Source: Campanula takesimana (Eukaryota; Streptophyta; Magnoliopsida; Asterales; Campanulaceae). Taken from it: a stretch of 64,000 nucleotides of DNA. The position numbers and the translations under genes were made by a program. Where the stretch lies: contig JAOWBW010000282.1 in assembly GCA_026119855.1 (NCBI GenBank), positions 1,510,085 through 1,574,084 on the forward strand. Direction: 5' to 3'. Of this stretch, positions 33,118 through 45,786 are shown piece after piece (position 1 is the stretch's first letter; each line of letters begins with the position of its first letter). Under the pieces are notes generated by a model, which did no database searches, was not told the DNA's origin, and saw nothing but the letters and a program-made list of their open reading frames with translations.

Positions 33118-34366
33118 ATGGCAGGAAAAATCATGCAGTCATTTAACATCACTACCATACCGTTGTTGAATGTCAACGAGTTTGGTGTCTGGAAATCTCG
33201 TATGATAAAGTATATGAACTCAATCGATGATCGGTTGATGAAGGTCATAGAAGGTGGTCCAATAATTCCTTTAAAAGTCTCAACCACCTATAGACCTATT
33301 CCCTCCACTCCGCTGACACAACATGCTGATCGTGACACTAAACAAGAAACCCATGTTCAGATTGAAGAAACTTTGGTCGAGAAACCAAGAGAGGAATGGA
33401 CTGAGGACGAAAAACTTTCAGCTGCCCTAGATGGAAAAGCATGCCACATTATTTCTTGTGGTTTGGACGACAAGCAATATAAACTCATTGACTTGTGCTC
33501 CACGGCTCAAGAATGCTGGAACAAGCTCCTTGCATACTTTGAAGGTGATAAGCAGGTAAAGGACAACAGACTCTATGATTGCATTGCTGAGTTTGAATCC
33601 TTCAAGAAACAAGATGGTGAATCACTAAGAAGTGCCTACGACAGATTCTGCGAGGTAAGTAATTTATGTGCTTCATTAGGAAAGGTTTATACTATGAAAG
33701 ACCTGAATATTCGTTTTCTATTCTTTGCGAAATGAGTATCATACCAAGGTCACCGCTGTTAGAGAAGTGAGAGACTTGAACAAGACTTCTATTCAGAATC
33801 TTGTGTCTAGTCTATTTCTGTATGAGAGAGAACTGCAAAAACTTAACGTTCTCGATAAAAATTTCAAAAACTTGTATCTATCAGCTCAGTCACAGATATC
33901 CTTCCCTTCAAACGAATTCCCTCCTATAGATCCCCATCCAATACCCTGCAGTTCCAAAACCCCTGAAACTACCTCAAAACAGCCTATGGAAGAAGACAAA
34001 TTTGCCGCCTTCGCTAGGAACTACAAAAGGTTTAAAGACTTCAAAAGGATGCAGAAAGGAAGCTACCAGCAACCAAAACCATTCACACCAACAATTCAAA
34101 AACCAGCAAGTTACAACAAACCCTCAATAAGTGCTACGGACGGAAAGAACAACAAAGGTGATCTCGTTTGCTTCAACTGCAGAAAACTTGGTCACTTTGC
34201 TTCTAAATGTCCTCAACCAAAATATGAGTATGTGAGGAAGTCATTCAACAAGAGACATCCCAAGTCTCGAAGCTTTGTTGCCGATGAAAGCACAGAAAAG
34301 GCCTTGCCGGTTTGGTGTGAAACTGACTCAGACGAAGATACCGATGAAGATGAAGATGCCGTGTAA
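33118..34366 (+). pseudogene. Sirevirus gag with one frameshift
   Basis: ATG at 33118 is chosen because it follows the primer-binding site and starts the conserved gag head (an upstream in-frame Met at 33055 overlaps the LTR end). Residues such as FGVWKSRMIKYMNSIDDRL mark the copia gag domain. The frame ends at 33735 after FLFFAK, while matching gag sequence continues in a frame overlapping from 33725 (RNEYHTKVTAVREVRDL), so there is a one-base shift near 33720. A zinc knuckle CFNCRKLGHFASKC is at about 34168-34209, followed by an acidic tail ending in a TAA. Confidence 0.8.
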
Positions 34367-34383
34367 GTTTTGTTGCCCTAGAC

Positions 34384-35630
34384 ATGGAAGATGCCGATAC
34401 ATCCACATTACCGACTCCAGTCTACCGAGATCCATCTCCTCCAAGAACTCCAGTTAGAGAAGAAGCTACTGGAAGACCTCAACAACACTTCAAAGAGATC
34501 AGTGTCAAAGCAGAGAACCCAAATGGATACAGAGTTCACCAAGTGGGAACCTCACTCTATGGTCAGTGTAACTCTATTCAATTCACTGCCATCAAACCTA
34601 AACCCTTACCAATGACCAGAAAATTCTCATTCACTGAGCATCCTAGCATTGCCAAAAGCTTATCTAAACCCATCTCTTCTCTACCTGACTTCTCTCCCAA
34701 ACCTATTCCCTCTGCTACCAAAACTTTAGCTGATCCCTTTCCTGAAATATCCAAAGCTGAAATGGTAGAGACAATGGATGAACTTTTTATTGATCATGAG
34801 AAGCTGAGTAGCGTTCATAAAGTGATGACTGTTGATTTCAATAGAATTTCTGCAGAGAATCACTTGCTTATGTCTGAACTTAAAGTTCTCAAAGGACATG
34901 AGCTTGAGTCTGTTCTTCTAAAGAAAGAAAACCTAGATCTCAAAAGTCAAGTGGCAGTATTGATAGCTCAGATCGAAGATCTTGTGAAAAGAAACAATCA
35001 TCTCTCAAGGATTGTTGATTCTTACACAAAATCTAGAGTTGCTGTTGAAACAATCCTACAGACCCAAATGTCATATAAGGACCAATCTGGGTTAGGATTT
35101 GATTCCAGCAGCAGTAGCTCTACTGAAACTTGTGCGACCGAGAAAAAGGATGAGAAAGTTGAATGTAGTTCTGTTAACTCAGTGCATGTGAATGCTAAGC
35201 CTGCAGTATACAGTGCTGTTGCCATGAAGTATCCTAAAAACCAGAACAAAAGAAATGATAAGCACAAACAAAGATATGTTAAGGTTGCTGATACTGAGTC
35301 TGCCGATAATGGTATTCTTGGTGAATACATCAGCAGAGCAAGTGCTGCCGGTCTAACCACCTCTGCTGCTGATGGACAAGTACCTAAAAAGGTAACTGCC
35401 AAAGGTAAACAGAATGGAAAAAAAGGCAACACTATCACCTTTAAACCTACTAAGTTTGTGCCTGCTCAATTCTCTAGTTCTGCCGATGCACTGACTAAAC
35501 AGAATGATGTTCTACCGACTCCATAGCCCATCAGTCAAGTGAGATGTTCTAATTGTTCTGATTATGGTCACAAGGCTCATGAATGCCTCTTGAAGCACCT
35601 ATCTGGACCCACTGAGGTTGCATCCTCTAG
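34384..35630 (+). pseudogene. Sirevirus gag-linked frame with second zinc knuckle
   Basis: A 380-codon frame (34384-35526) is Ser/Pro/Lys-rich, with a Leu/Glu coiled-coil segment (about 34770-35030, including VLKGHELESVLLKKENLDLK). After one in-frame TAG (35524-35526) the same frame continues with a second zinc knuckle (CSNCSDYGHKAHEC, about 35542-35583). It is probably the C-terminal part of an originally longer gag-pol frame; a separate accessory gene is possible. Confidence 0.55.
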
Positions 35631-35642
35631 TGGTGGCCAGAT

Positions 35643-36947
35643 ATGGTTGCCAAAGAGGAACTAACCCTCGGACCCAAGAATAAAGGGGACCATAAGCATA
35701 CCGTTTTATTTCAGGAATGTTTCATGGCCTCAACTAGTGCAAGCAAGGATTTGTGGATTCTAGATAGTGGCTGTTCAAGACACATGACAGGATTTGCAGA
35801 TCTACTTGCCGATATCTCAGAAGCATCAGGTCCCCCAGTGGTTTTCGGTGATAATGCCAAAGGAAAAATCATCGGTATTGGTACCATCAAGAGAGGTGCA
35901 GTTACTGTACAAAAGGTCTCTCTAGTAGATGGCTTGAAACACAACCTTCTATCTATTTCACAATTCTGTGATAAAGGGATGCAATGTGTATATACTACTT
36001 CCAGTTGCTATGTGAAAGACATTGCTTCCAATGAAACTCTTATCACTGCCAAAAGAAAAGGTAACATTTATGTAGTAGACTTAAGTGCTATTACTGGTGT
36101 TGCTAATGTTTGTTTTGTAGCTAAGAACATTAGTGAGAACTCATGGCTATGGCACAAGAGACTCAGTCACTTGAACTTCAAATATCTATCCAAGCTTGCC
36201 GGTTCAAATCTGGTTACCTTTTTACCTCAAGTGTCTGCTGATCAAGGAAAGAAATGCAAGGCATGCCAGCTTGGAAAACAACATAAATCATCCTTCCGAA
36301 GCAAGCCCTGCATGTCAACATCTAAGTGCCTCCAAATTCTACATATGGATCTATTTGGCCCCACAACTACAGCAAGTATTAGGGGAAGTAGATATACCTT
36401 GGTTGTAGTAGATGATTTCTCTAGATATACTTGGGTGGAAACCTTCAGTCACAAAGATGACACATATGCCGTTGCTACCAAGTTATTCAGACTACTACAA
36501 ACACAGAAAGAAAGCGATATCATCAGTCTGAGATCAGACAATGGCACTGAATTCAAGAACAATGGTATTGCTCAGTACTGTGTGGATCATGGCATAGACC
36601 ACAACTTCTCAGCTGTCGGTACACCACAACAAAATGGTGTCGTTGAGAGAAAGAACAAAACTCTCATTGAAGCTGGTAAGACCATGATTGCTGAAGCCAG
36701 GCTGCCGAAATATTTTTGGGCTGAAGCCATCAATACCGCCTGCTTCACTCAGAACAGATCTCTTATCATCAAATTCCATAACAAGACTCCTTATGAACTC
36801 TGGAGAGGCAGAACTCCCAACATTGGATTCTTCAAAATATTCGGCTCCAAATGTTACGTGCTTTACAACGGTAAAGAGCACAGAGGTAAATTTGATGAGA
36901 AATCTGATGAATGAATCTTTGTTGGATACGCTAAACACAGTAAGGCC
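35643..36947 (+). pseudogene. Sirevirus protease and integrase, one premature stop
   Basis: From 35643 the frame contains the protease motif WILDSGCSRHMTG (about 35754-35792), the GAG-pre-integrase segment (SWLWHKRLSHLNFKYLSKL, about 36142) with a following CxxC, and the integrase core: HMDLFGP, LRSDNGTEFKN and QQNGVVERKNKTLIEAGK contain the D, D and E of the catalytic triad. The frame stops at 36912-36914 with TGA where related proteins have Gly (GGA to TGA), and recognisable codons continue to about 36947 before a T-run shifts the frame. Confidence 0.8.
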
Positions 36948-39068
36948 TTTCGAGTTTTTTTATAAGAAACTTTTGAAAATTGTTGAATCTGTTCATGTAA
37001 CCTTTGATGAATTTGATTTGTTAGAGTCTGACAAGGCTCCAAATAGTACTAATGCCTCTGGTGCTCATGAGACAGGTGAATCCAGTAATTCTAACCCTGC
37101 AGGTCAAGTACCAGCTGCTGATCCAGTCATCTCAGTAGAAGAACCAGCAGATACTTATTATTTCCCATCATCGGCAGAACATGATCTTACCGATAACTTT
37201 CATAATCCATTTGCCGATGCAAATTTTGCTGATCATCCTGAAGACAGATCAAGCCCTCAACCAATTTCTATTATAAGATCCAATCCTCCAAGTTCTCACC
37301 CACCTTTTACTCAAAACCCTATATCTTCCTCTCAGTCATCTGCTGACCTTGATCCTCCTCTAGAATCACTTCATCAAGAGTCATTCAGACAAGATATGCC
37401 GAGAGAAGTTAGACCAGTTCGTGATCATCCATTAGAAAATGTGATTAGTGATGTCTTTGGTCCAAGATTGACAAGAAACCTTAGTAGAGCATTTGCTGAA
37501 AGTCTCTTCTCATCTGCTATGGTTTCCAACATAGAACCAAAGAAGACTGAAGAAGCTCTTGCCGATCCTGGTTGGGTTGAAGCCATGCAAAAGGAACTGA
37601 ATCAGTTTGAAAGATGCAATGTATGGGAACTTGTACCAAGACCAACTTCTCAGCAAGTTATTGGTACAAAATGGGTCTACAGGAACAAATTGGATAAAGC
37701 TGGGAATATTATTAGAAACAAAGCAAGGTTAGTTGCTAAAGGCTACCGACAAGAAGAAGGAATTGACTACGATGAGACATTTGCTCCGGTTGCAAGATTG
37801 GAAGCTATAAGACTTTTCTTAGCCTATGCTGCCTTCAAAGAATTCAAGTTATATCAAATGGACGTGAAAAGTGCATTCTTAAATGGAGAACTCCAAGAAC
37901 TTGTTTATGTGGAACAACCACCTGGTTTCGAGGACTCTAAGAAGCCTAATCATGTCTACCGATTGAAGAAAGCTCTCTATGGCCTAAAGCAAGCTCCAAG
38001 GGCATGGTATGAAACCCTTTCTAAGTTCTTACTTAGTGATGGCCTAGGTTTCACTCGAGGTAAATCGATACTACTTTATTTTTTGCCAAGCATAAGGGTC
38101 ATTCATTGTTTGTTCAAATATATGTCGATGATATTATTTTTGGTTCTACTAATGAATCACTTTGCAAGAGATTTGAGAAGCTAATGCAGAGAAAGTTCGA
38201 GATGAGCATGATGGGTGAACTAACATATTTCCTTGGACTTCAAGTCAAGCAATCCAATGAGTGAATATTCATCAGTCAAGCCAAGTACGCAAAAGAATTA
38301 ATCAAGAAGTTTGGTTTTGAAAATGCTCACTCTCAAAGCACACCTATGGGTACTAACATTCATTTAGATAAGGATGAGTACGGTAAGAAGGTAGATATGA
38401 CACTCTACCGAGGTATGATCGGCTCACTCCTCTATCTTTCTGCCAGTAGACCAGATATTATGTTTGCTGTTTGTGTTTGTGCCAGGTTTCAAGCTGACCC
38501 TAGGGAATCTCATCTGCAAGCTGTTAAACGTATCATTAAATATCTATGTGGCACTACTAACCTTGGATTATGGTATGCTAGAGATTCATCTTTTAATCTA
38601 ATAGGTTATTCAGATGCAGACTTTGCAGCTTGTAGGGTGACCAGAAAAAGTACTAGTGGAACTTGCCAATTTCTTGGTGATCGGTTGGTGTCTTGGTCAT
38701 GTAAAAAGCAAGCATCAATTTCCACTTCTACTACTGAAGCTGAGTACATAGCTGCCGGCAGTTGCTGTTCACAGATCCTTTGGATGAAGCAGCAACTTGT
38801 TGACTATGAAGTTCCATCTCAAGTTTGTCCCATCTATTGTGACAATCAATCTGCCATCTCAGTTTCCAACAACCCGGTCATGCATTCCAAAACCAAGCAC
38901 ATAGACATCAAGTATCACTTTCTGAAGGAACATGTTGAAAAGGGAAACGTGGTGCTGCTCAAAGTTCATACCGATTACCAAAGAGCAGACATACTGACAA
39001 AACCCTTAGATCAGAAAAGATTTGAATTCCTCAGAGGTGAACTAGGTATGATTGATTATTATGGTTAA
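36948..39068 (+). pseudogene. Sirevirus reverse transcriptase and RNase H, frameshifted
   Basis: After the T-run at 36954-36962 the linker and RT continue in one frame to about 38065: KWVYRNKLDKAGNIIRNKAR, YDETFAPVARLEAIRLFLAY and YQMDVKSAFLNGELQE are classical copia RT blocks. One missing base near 38065 shifts the frame before the catalytic YVDD (about 38123-38134). A TGA at 38262-38264 again replaces a Gly codon. RNase H is open from 38346 to 39068, with YSDADFAACRVTRKSTSG and the terminal HIDIKYHFLKEHVEKGNV. All domains are present but the copy needs at least three repairs, so it is inactive. Confidence 0.85.
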
Positions 39069-39308
39069 AATTGTGCTGACTTTGCTACTTGTGTTAGTCT
39101 GCCGATCAAATCAGCAGATCAAAAATTATCTTACCGACAAACATCATGCCGATAAATATCTTGCTGATCAACAACTTGCCGAATCTTGTCTTGCCGACTC
39201 GTCAAAATTCAAAATTCATCGGTAGATCTCATCCAAACGGATAAGGATTCTCTGACATGACGTAAGCTTAGTCAAATCAAAGGTACAATCGGTCACACCT
39301 CCTCTCTG

Positions 39309-39799
39309 ACACGTGTGTGCACCGCCTTACCCAAATCGTGTCAAAGATTTATCCCAACTCTTTGTGATAAATCAGAAAGGTAACCTTAACCTTATTGTTG
39401 CCACTTCTACCCTTTCTCTCTCCTAAGTTTAACCATTTAATTTAAACCGTCTGGTTCGTGCATTTAATGCATTGTGCGCGCACGTTCTCCGAGTTATTCG
39501 CTATAGTTAAACTCATCATTATTTCTCTTTCTCCCATGCAAACTCTTCCTATTCTCTATCTCTCTTCCATAACATATATAAGCTACACTTAAACTCCTCT
39601 TGGTCTTTTCGCTCTTCATTCTCTCTTAATATCACTATTGCTTGTGTTCGTCATCTACTTTCACATTCTCTTACGATTCTTCAAACCAGAGTTAACTCCA
39701 TTTTCTGGTAACTACTTGATGATTTTACACTTGCATTTCAAATCTATTTTGAACTAATTTATTCTAACTTGTGAGATCTTTTGAGTGATTTTGCAGAAA
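39309..39799 (+). promoter_or_regulatory. Internal promoter-like region and leader intron
   Basis: Between RNase H and the extra frame lie, in order: an ACACGTGT G-box (39309-39316), CT-rich stretches, a TATA box (tatataag, 39575-39582), a pyrimidine-rich leader, and an 89-bp intron-like segment. The intron-like segment starts ctg/gtaact (39708), has a ctaac branch-like motif (about 39763) and ends ttttgcag (39796). The ATG of the extra frame follows at 39800. Each part is a short match, but the order and spacing are those of a plant gene promoter with a 5' UTR intron. Expression from it is inferred. Confidence 0.5.
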
Positions 39800-42700
39800 A
39801 TGTCGAGCAACGAAAATGATATCTATGGAGGCTATGTTGACTCCACCTTATTCGACGACGCTCTTGACGGTGATTTCTTGAAGAATCTTCTGATTGGATC
39901 TCTTCTGGACTCCTTCAGCACTCCAACTGGTGTTAAGTTTATCTTCTTGGGTCAAGTTCAATAGTTCTTTTCAAATGCCTCCGTCATCACTGATCACAAT
40001 GAATCTTCTGTCTTCGTCTCCATCGCCTCAATCGTCGCCGGCGTGCCGATCTCCGTTACTCCTTCTTCTATTCATGAAGCATTCCCCCTGCTTGGGAATG
40101 AGGGTGTTGACTCCATTACTGATGACAAGACCTTGGACAAGGCTTGGACCCTTATGAGGGGAGCCGGTCCTAGACTCAGTGGAGATAATCATCTCAAAGC
40201 CCATTACAGAAGAAGATTCTTTGCCCTTGCAGAGATTGTTGATAGATGCTTGGTATGCAGATCTGGCTCTTACAGCCATACTGATATACAGTTTGAAGCA
40301 ATGGCAGCCATCGTGTTGCAAGAAGAATTCAACTGGTGTACCTATCTGTTTAGGGTCATTGCCATTGCTGCCGTTAAGTATAAGGAGGATAGAAGGAAGA
40401 ACAAAGCTCACCCCGGTAAAGGATGCCATTATATGCTGATTAGCACTATATTGAGGCGCAACTCAGCAATAGTTAGGGCTTCCCCTGCACCCCCTAGTCT
40501 TGATTTTGACAAACTCAAATCCTTTAAGCTTACTGATTGGAATAGGATTTCCAAAAAGGCTCCTACCAACACAATATTTGTTCCTGCTGCTGGTACTCCT
40601 AAAAAGAAGAAGGCTAAGAAAGTTGTCAAGGTTGCTAATGTCGCCCCTGCCGACGTTTCTACTCCTGCTCCATCTTTAGACAGGATTCTTGCCGATTCTA
40701 CTCCAGCAGCTCCTAAGAAAAGAATGCTAGTCAAGGCTGCCGATAAAGCTCAAGTCAAGAAGTCAAAGGTTGTATCTACTGATGATCTTCCTGCTGCTCC
40801 AAGGCCAAAGTCTTCAGTTGCTCATGTTCCTTCCTCTCAAATTCCTTCTACTGATCCAAGAGCTAAGCAGATCAGGTTTGCACCATCTCTTCTTGCCGGT
40901 GCAACACTTACTGCTCCCTCTGTGGTTATCAAGTCTGAAACCGATGCTGCCGATGAAATGGCTGAGAGAAGGAGACTGATTAGATCTGACTTAAGGGTAA
41001 GAGTCCCTCTTCAAAAGGGAATTCTAGATCTTCCTTATTTACCTGAGCTCCATGCTACTGCTGATGTAGCCTCTGGACCTTCTGTCAGAAAGTGCAAGCC
41101 AATCAGAAACCTAACATTTCACATCTTCTTCAGAAACCATTGGTCTTTCACCAATAAGGTCTTATCAAAGAATTGGGTGTTCCCCATTGATCATCTCCAT
41201 CCGTTTGTTCTCCGGTTGCTCCAATTTCATGAGGAAAGAAAGGAGTCAGTTTCCCCTGGCAATCGTGCTGATTATGTTGATTTCACAAGCCTGAACAGGG
41301 TCACCGACATGTTTAAAGAGAATGTACCTCTTCAGAAATTTCAAAGGTTGTCTGAAAGTGAGTTAAGATTGAATTTTGGAAGGTATTTTGATTGGCTACC
41401 CCTTCCCTGGAATCAGGTCTATCTATTTCAAGATAGGATCAGACAGGATTTGATGGTGCAAGATGTATGGGTTGCTTATGCCTCAGTCTTCAACCAGCTG
41501 ATGAACTTTGATGAACAAGATCCTTATCAGTTAGGAAGACCTGAAGATGAGGATGATTTGCTGAACTTCAATGATAATGAAAGGCTGGATAAGAGTGCTC
41601 AAGCCACTCAATTCGTAAAGAATGTGCAGAGGATAACCCTGAATTTGCTGAACAATTTAGAGGCCGTTATCAAGGCTAGAGCTGCTTCTACACCAGCATC
41701 TACCTCTATTTCCTGAACAAGTTCCTTCACCAGCAATCTCACCCATTCCAACTCCAGCCAGTTCTATTGATACTGCTGATTTTGTTTGTACTCACAAAGC
41801 TGCCGGTGAAACAATCACCTCTTCTGATTCTATCGGTGATTATGATAAGCTGCCGATAAGTGTTGTCTTTAAAAAGCCCTCTTCTGATCAAGATCATGCA
41901 GCTGCTGCCCCTATATCATCTGCTGAAGCATTTGCTGACTCAGTACTAGCCAGTGATGGCTCTGAGCGTGGCTCTGCTGATAAGTCCGTTGAATAGATTG
42001 TTGAGAAAACTTCAGACACTCAACCTGCTGATGAGACCAGCACTGCTGATGAATCCTTAGTTAATCAAGTTGAGGAAACTATGGACACTCAACCTCTGAT
42101 TGTTAAAGAAGACCAACTTTCATCAATTGAGGAAACTATAGAAACTCAATCTGCTGATGAGGTTGGTGACTTGCCGATATCAGGAGGAGCTTATGCAGAT
42201 GAAGAAGTTGTTGCTGATGTGTATGCTGATGAGCCAACTACCAACACTCATCCATCTGAGCCAACTGCTGACACTCAGATTATTAAGGTCCCTATCTCTT
42301 CTACTGATGTGATTCTGGTGGCACCTACTGGTGTTAGAGAGATTGTTGAGTTGGGAGGAGGTGCCGATACAGAGATTGCCAATCCAGATCATAATGCTGA
42401 CTTTGATGCTCTGATTGCTGCTGACCTACAGTTTGAGGAATTTCAGGATGCTTTATTTGCTCCTATTTCCTTTCCTTTGCTACCTGCTCCCGAGGCCCTT
42501 GTTGCTCCTGTTGTTGCTGATGAAGCACAACTGGTTCCTGTTGCTGCAGCTGCTGGTGGGGATGACAGCTCCGATGAAATAGATCCTGAGGACTATATAG
42601 AGCTGCCGTCAAATTCTCTGCAACCAATCCCTAATCCTTTTGGTCCAAATCATTCATTTCTTCCCGGCTCGACTAGTAAACAGCTTACATTCTTGCCCTG

Positions 42701-44019
42701 GATTAAACCTGAATTCAAAAGGAGGAAAGGGAAATCTCCCCGGGTCTCCAAGCTCAAGGTGAAAGGACCTGTTTTTGAACCTCTACATTGCTTGCCTGGT
42801 AAGCTCAAAGTTGGCGGCAAAATTCACCTACCTGGTCCATCTCCCAAGGAAGTCAGCATCGCCACAAATGGTTGGATAAAGAGGTGCATGATGATCAATG
42901 AACAACTCCATGACATTCTTGAATACCAAGCTACTGATTCTCGAGGTCTTTTGCACTTGGTTAAATCAGCTGCTCTTGCACTAACTCTGCCGATGTTCCA
43001 TCCAAGCATGCCGATCATCTGGTCTATACCTCAAGGCTGATGAATGCCGGGTTGATGACCATGATTCTTGAAGGTCGTGCTTATTTAAATTTCATTCTGG
43101 CTATCTTTCTTTCACTAGAAGACAATGGTGTGTTCCATATGCCAGCTAAACGTGCAGTTATTATTCATCCTCAATTTCCTTGCCGATCATCCGTGCCGAT
43201 GTAGTTTCTGCTGATCTTGTTGCCTCCACGTCTGTTCCTGCTGAGTTCCTTCTTGCCGATAGATATGCTGCTGATGCCTCTCTCCTTCAACAAGTTTTGC
43301 CTCTGCCATCTGCTCCCTCTCCTGTGCCAACTTCTCCATTACTGATTGTTCTATCTTCTGATGATGAGTTGTCTGTGCCTGCTCCTGATGGTCTTGTAGA
43401 AGATGCTGATCTGATCAATGAAGACTTCGTTCCTTCCTTCCTGATGCATTCTTCTCTTGGTCTTTCAAAGCCCGTGGTACTGAATAGTATGTATGAATAC
43501 TTCAGTCATCTTGAAGGGGATACTGAGGATTTACAAGTGCCTGTTACTCGTGCCGATCTGGGCGATACTTATCTCTTCCTCCGCGACAAATTGAACCGTA
43601 TTCATGAGGATCTTTCTGACAAAATCCTTAAGTCCAATCAGGAGGAGGAAAGCAAGAGAATCCAAGACCTGAAAGAACTTCTGGAGGACAGAGAATCAAG
43701 GCTGATTACCCTTTCAGAAAGTTTGGGGAGTATGCATTCTATTCAACAGCAACTAGTTGATGAGCAAAGGTTGCAGATCAGAGACCTAGAAAGAACTGAA
43801 AAAGATCTATCTGCTGCCAAGTCTGCTCTTGCTGATGCTCAAATGAAGATAGCTGCTCTGGAAGCTAACAATGCCATGCTGACTGAAAGACTGGAGAGCA
43901 CTCAAAGAAGGAAGAAGAGAGAAGCTGAAAAGAAAGAGAAAAGAGAAAAGAAGAAAGCCAAGCTTACCGACTCTACATCAAAGGCCACTGACCAGCAAGA
44001 GGATCCTCCTGTTTCCTAG
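39800..44019 (+). pseudogene. Sirevirus env-like / extra frame, decayed
   Basis: Coding sequence of about 1400 codons can be followed through three frames. 39800-41716 starts MSSNENDIYGGYVDS, with one TAG at 39962-39964, and holds a folded-looking segment about 40050-40440 (AHYRRRFFALAEIVDRCLV) and another about 41090-41640. About 41712-43040 is acidic with many Ala-Asp and Thr-Glu pairs, with one TAG near 41995. About 43037-44019, shifting again near 43180, ends in a strong coiled coil with a Lys/Arg-Glu tail. The position matches the env-like ORF of Sireviruses. I see no signal peptide or clear membrane span, so an envelope role is unproven. Confidence 0.6.
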
Positions 44020-44387
44020 TCAATGTAGCCAATGATATAGATATCCTGAAGACCTTCAACGCTTTATCCAAGACTTCTTTGCTAACCATTACTGTCTTAT
44101 GTGTGCTTATTTTTATATGGTATATTTTCATATGTTATATTATAATATCTGCTACTATTCATGCTAACTTTGTTTTGCAGATTATTATTCTCCCTGCTGA
44201 TTATAGCAATCAGCAACTCATTTTTTTTTTTTTTACCTTTTTCTCTTACATTTTATCATTTTGTATTTTTACCTTTTCAAAGACATCTAGTGTGTGACTT
44301 AGCTTAGGGAATGATAATAAATAGACATTCCTTATACATTCTTTTACTAAGCTAAGATAGATGTTCTTGGATAGGGTGATTGGACTT

Positions 44388-44405
44388 AAGCAATTAAGAG
44401 GAGAT
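44388..44405 (+). other. Sirevirus polypurine tract
   Basis: A purine-rich run (aattaagaggagat) abuts the 3' LTR start TGTTGTTCAAA, as required for plus-strand priming. Confidence 0.75.
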
Positions 44406-45781
44406 TGTTGTTCAAATATATGTTTAGGACATAGAATTGTTTAATCCCAATCATAGTTATCACTTAGGATCCCCCAATTTTTTAATAGAACCTTTGTAAG
44501 GTACCCTTAGGATTCTTGGTGACCAGCACAGCTGTATTCCAACTCCTCAATCTTGGCAAACCAGCAGAAGGAAGCACAATCAGCAGACCAGAATTCAACA
44601 TGCCGATCAACTTACTACTCAAGTTGCCGGTGACTCAAACAATCAGCAAGGACAATTTGAACCTTACTGACAGTCAGGTTTTGTTGTTCTATCTCAATGT
44701 CAACTTACTGATTGTCTCTGTCTTTTCTGTACTGTCTTATCAGAAAGTTGTTTAACTGCTCTGTCATGATTACTGCGCCGTCTGACACATAGCTAGTTTT
44801 AGCTATACTTTGTCCCTAGTTGCTTTTTGCAGGTAACCGGTTGAGACAAAGGGGTCTTTACCCATTAGACTTTTGCAAGCATGCGTGTACTCCATATCTT
44901 CGCCATTAATGCTAAAGATACTGCATTTAATGCTCCTCAACTACCCATCTGGATATTCAAATTGCAAGCATTCTTCTACAAGACTCAATACATCCACTCC
45001 TCTTATAAATAGTGGACTTAGAGCATTGAAGAAGGTTGGTGAAAATAGAGCATTGAAGAGAGTTGAATGTTTTTGAGTATTCATTAAAGACTCAAACATT
45101 ATGTCCAGATAATCATTAGATCATTTAATAGGACATACACTTGTGCACCAACTCAACAACAATGTTAGTATTCCCGAATTAGATCATTTAAGGAATACGT
45201 TGTTTGAGTTATTCACACACCCACCTGAGTGAGATAAGTTCTTTTGAACTTGCCGCTCAAAAACACTTGGTCAGATTTGTATTACGATCCATTAGTGATC
45301 TCTAGAATTTAGTCTTTGTTTCCGGCAAAGCTGTGCTTGTAATAGACTAGAGATATCTAATAGTACTCTTAACCCAAATCCAAGTTCTGACCAAACTTGG
45401 TAGAGGACGTAGCAGTATTTACACTGTGAACCTCTCCAAATCCTTCTGTCTCTGTTGCTTACTTTATCTTTGCCGGTTGGAACTCTATCACCGGCAGATT
45501 GCATATGTCTGTACTGATTCATCGTAATTTCCATTGACCAATCTCTTGAAACTGCATTGAACTTTTAGCAATCACTTTGTGTTAAAACTAAGCTCTGAAA
45601 ACCATTTCTTACCGATTTAAGTGTGAGTTAAAACTTAGTCATATCTTCTCCGCTGCGCTTACTGATAATAGTTTGCAAACTGATAAGTGACTTTGCATTT
45701 ATAAAAGTGTTTCATTGTAAAAGTTTAAAAAGGCTATTCACCCCCCCCTCTAGCCTATTTTCCTACCAATTGGGCCTAACA
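44406..45781 (+). repeat. Sirevirus 3' LTR
   Basis: A 1376-bp LTR nearly identical to 31681-33053, ending CCTAACA immediately before the target duplication tacgg. Confidence 0.9.
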
Positions 45782-45786
45782 TACGG

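Larger units (their letters stand above)
31681..45781 (+). mobile_element. Complete 14.1-kb Sirevirus-type copia element
   Basis: The element is bounded by LTRs of 1373 and 1376 bp and flanked by the 5-bp duplication tacgg (31676-31680, 45782-45786). The order gag, protease, integrase, RT, RNase H and then a long extra frame before the 3' LTR is the Sirevirus (SIRE/Maximus) plan, as is the large size. By eye the LTRs differ at roughly three dozen positions, so it is not brand new. Coding regions carry several stops and frameshifts. It sits inside Ogre-like element B just downstream of its gag. Confidence 0.9.

Noticed and set aside
42180..42392. Minus-strand frames opposite the Sirevirus extra gene
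   Set aside because: The plus-strand frame continues the extra reading frame with consistent composition; the antisense ones are shadows.
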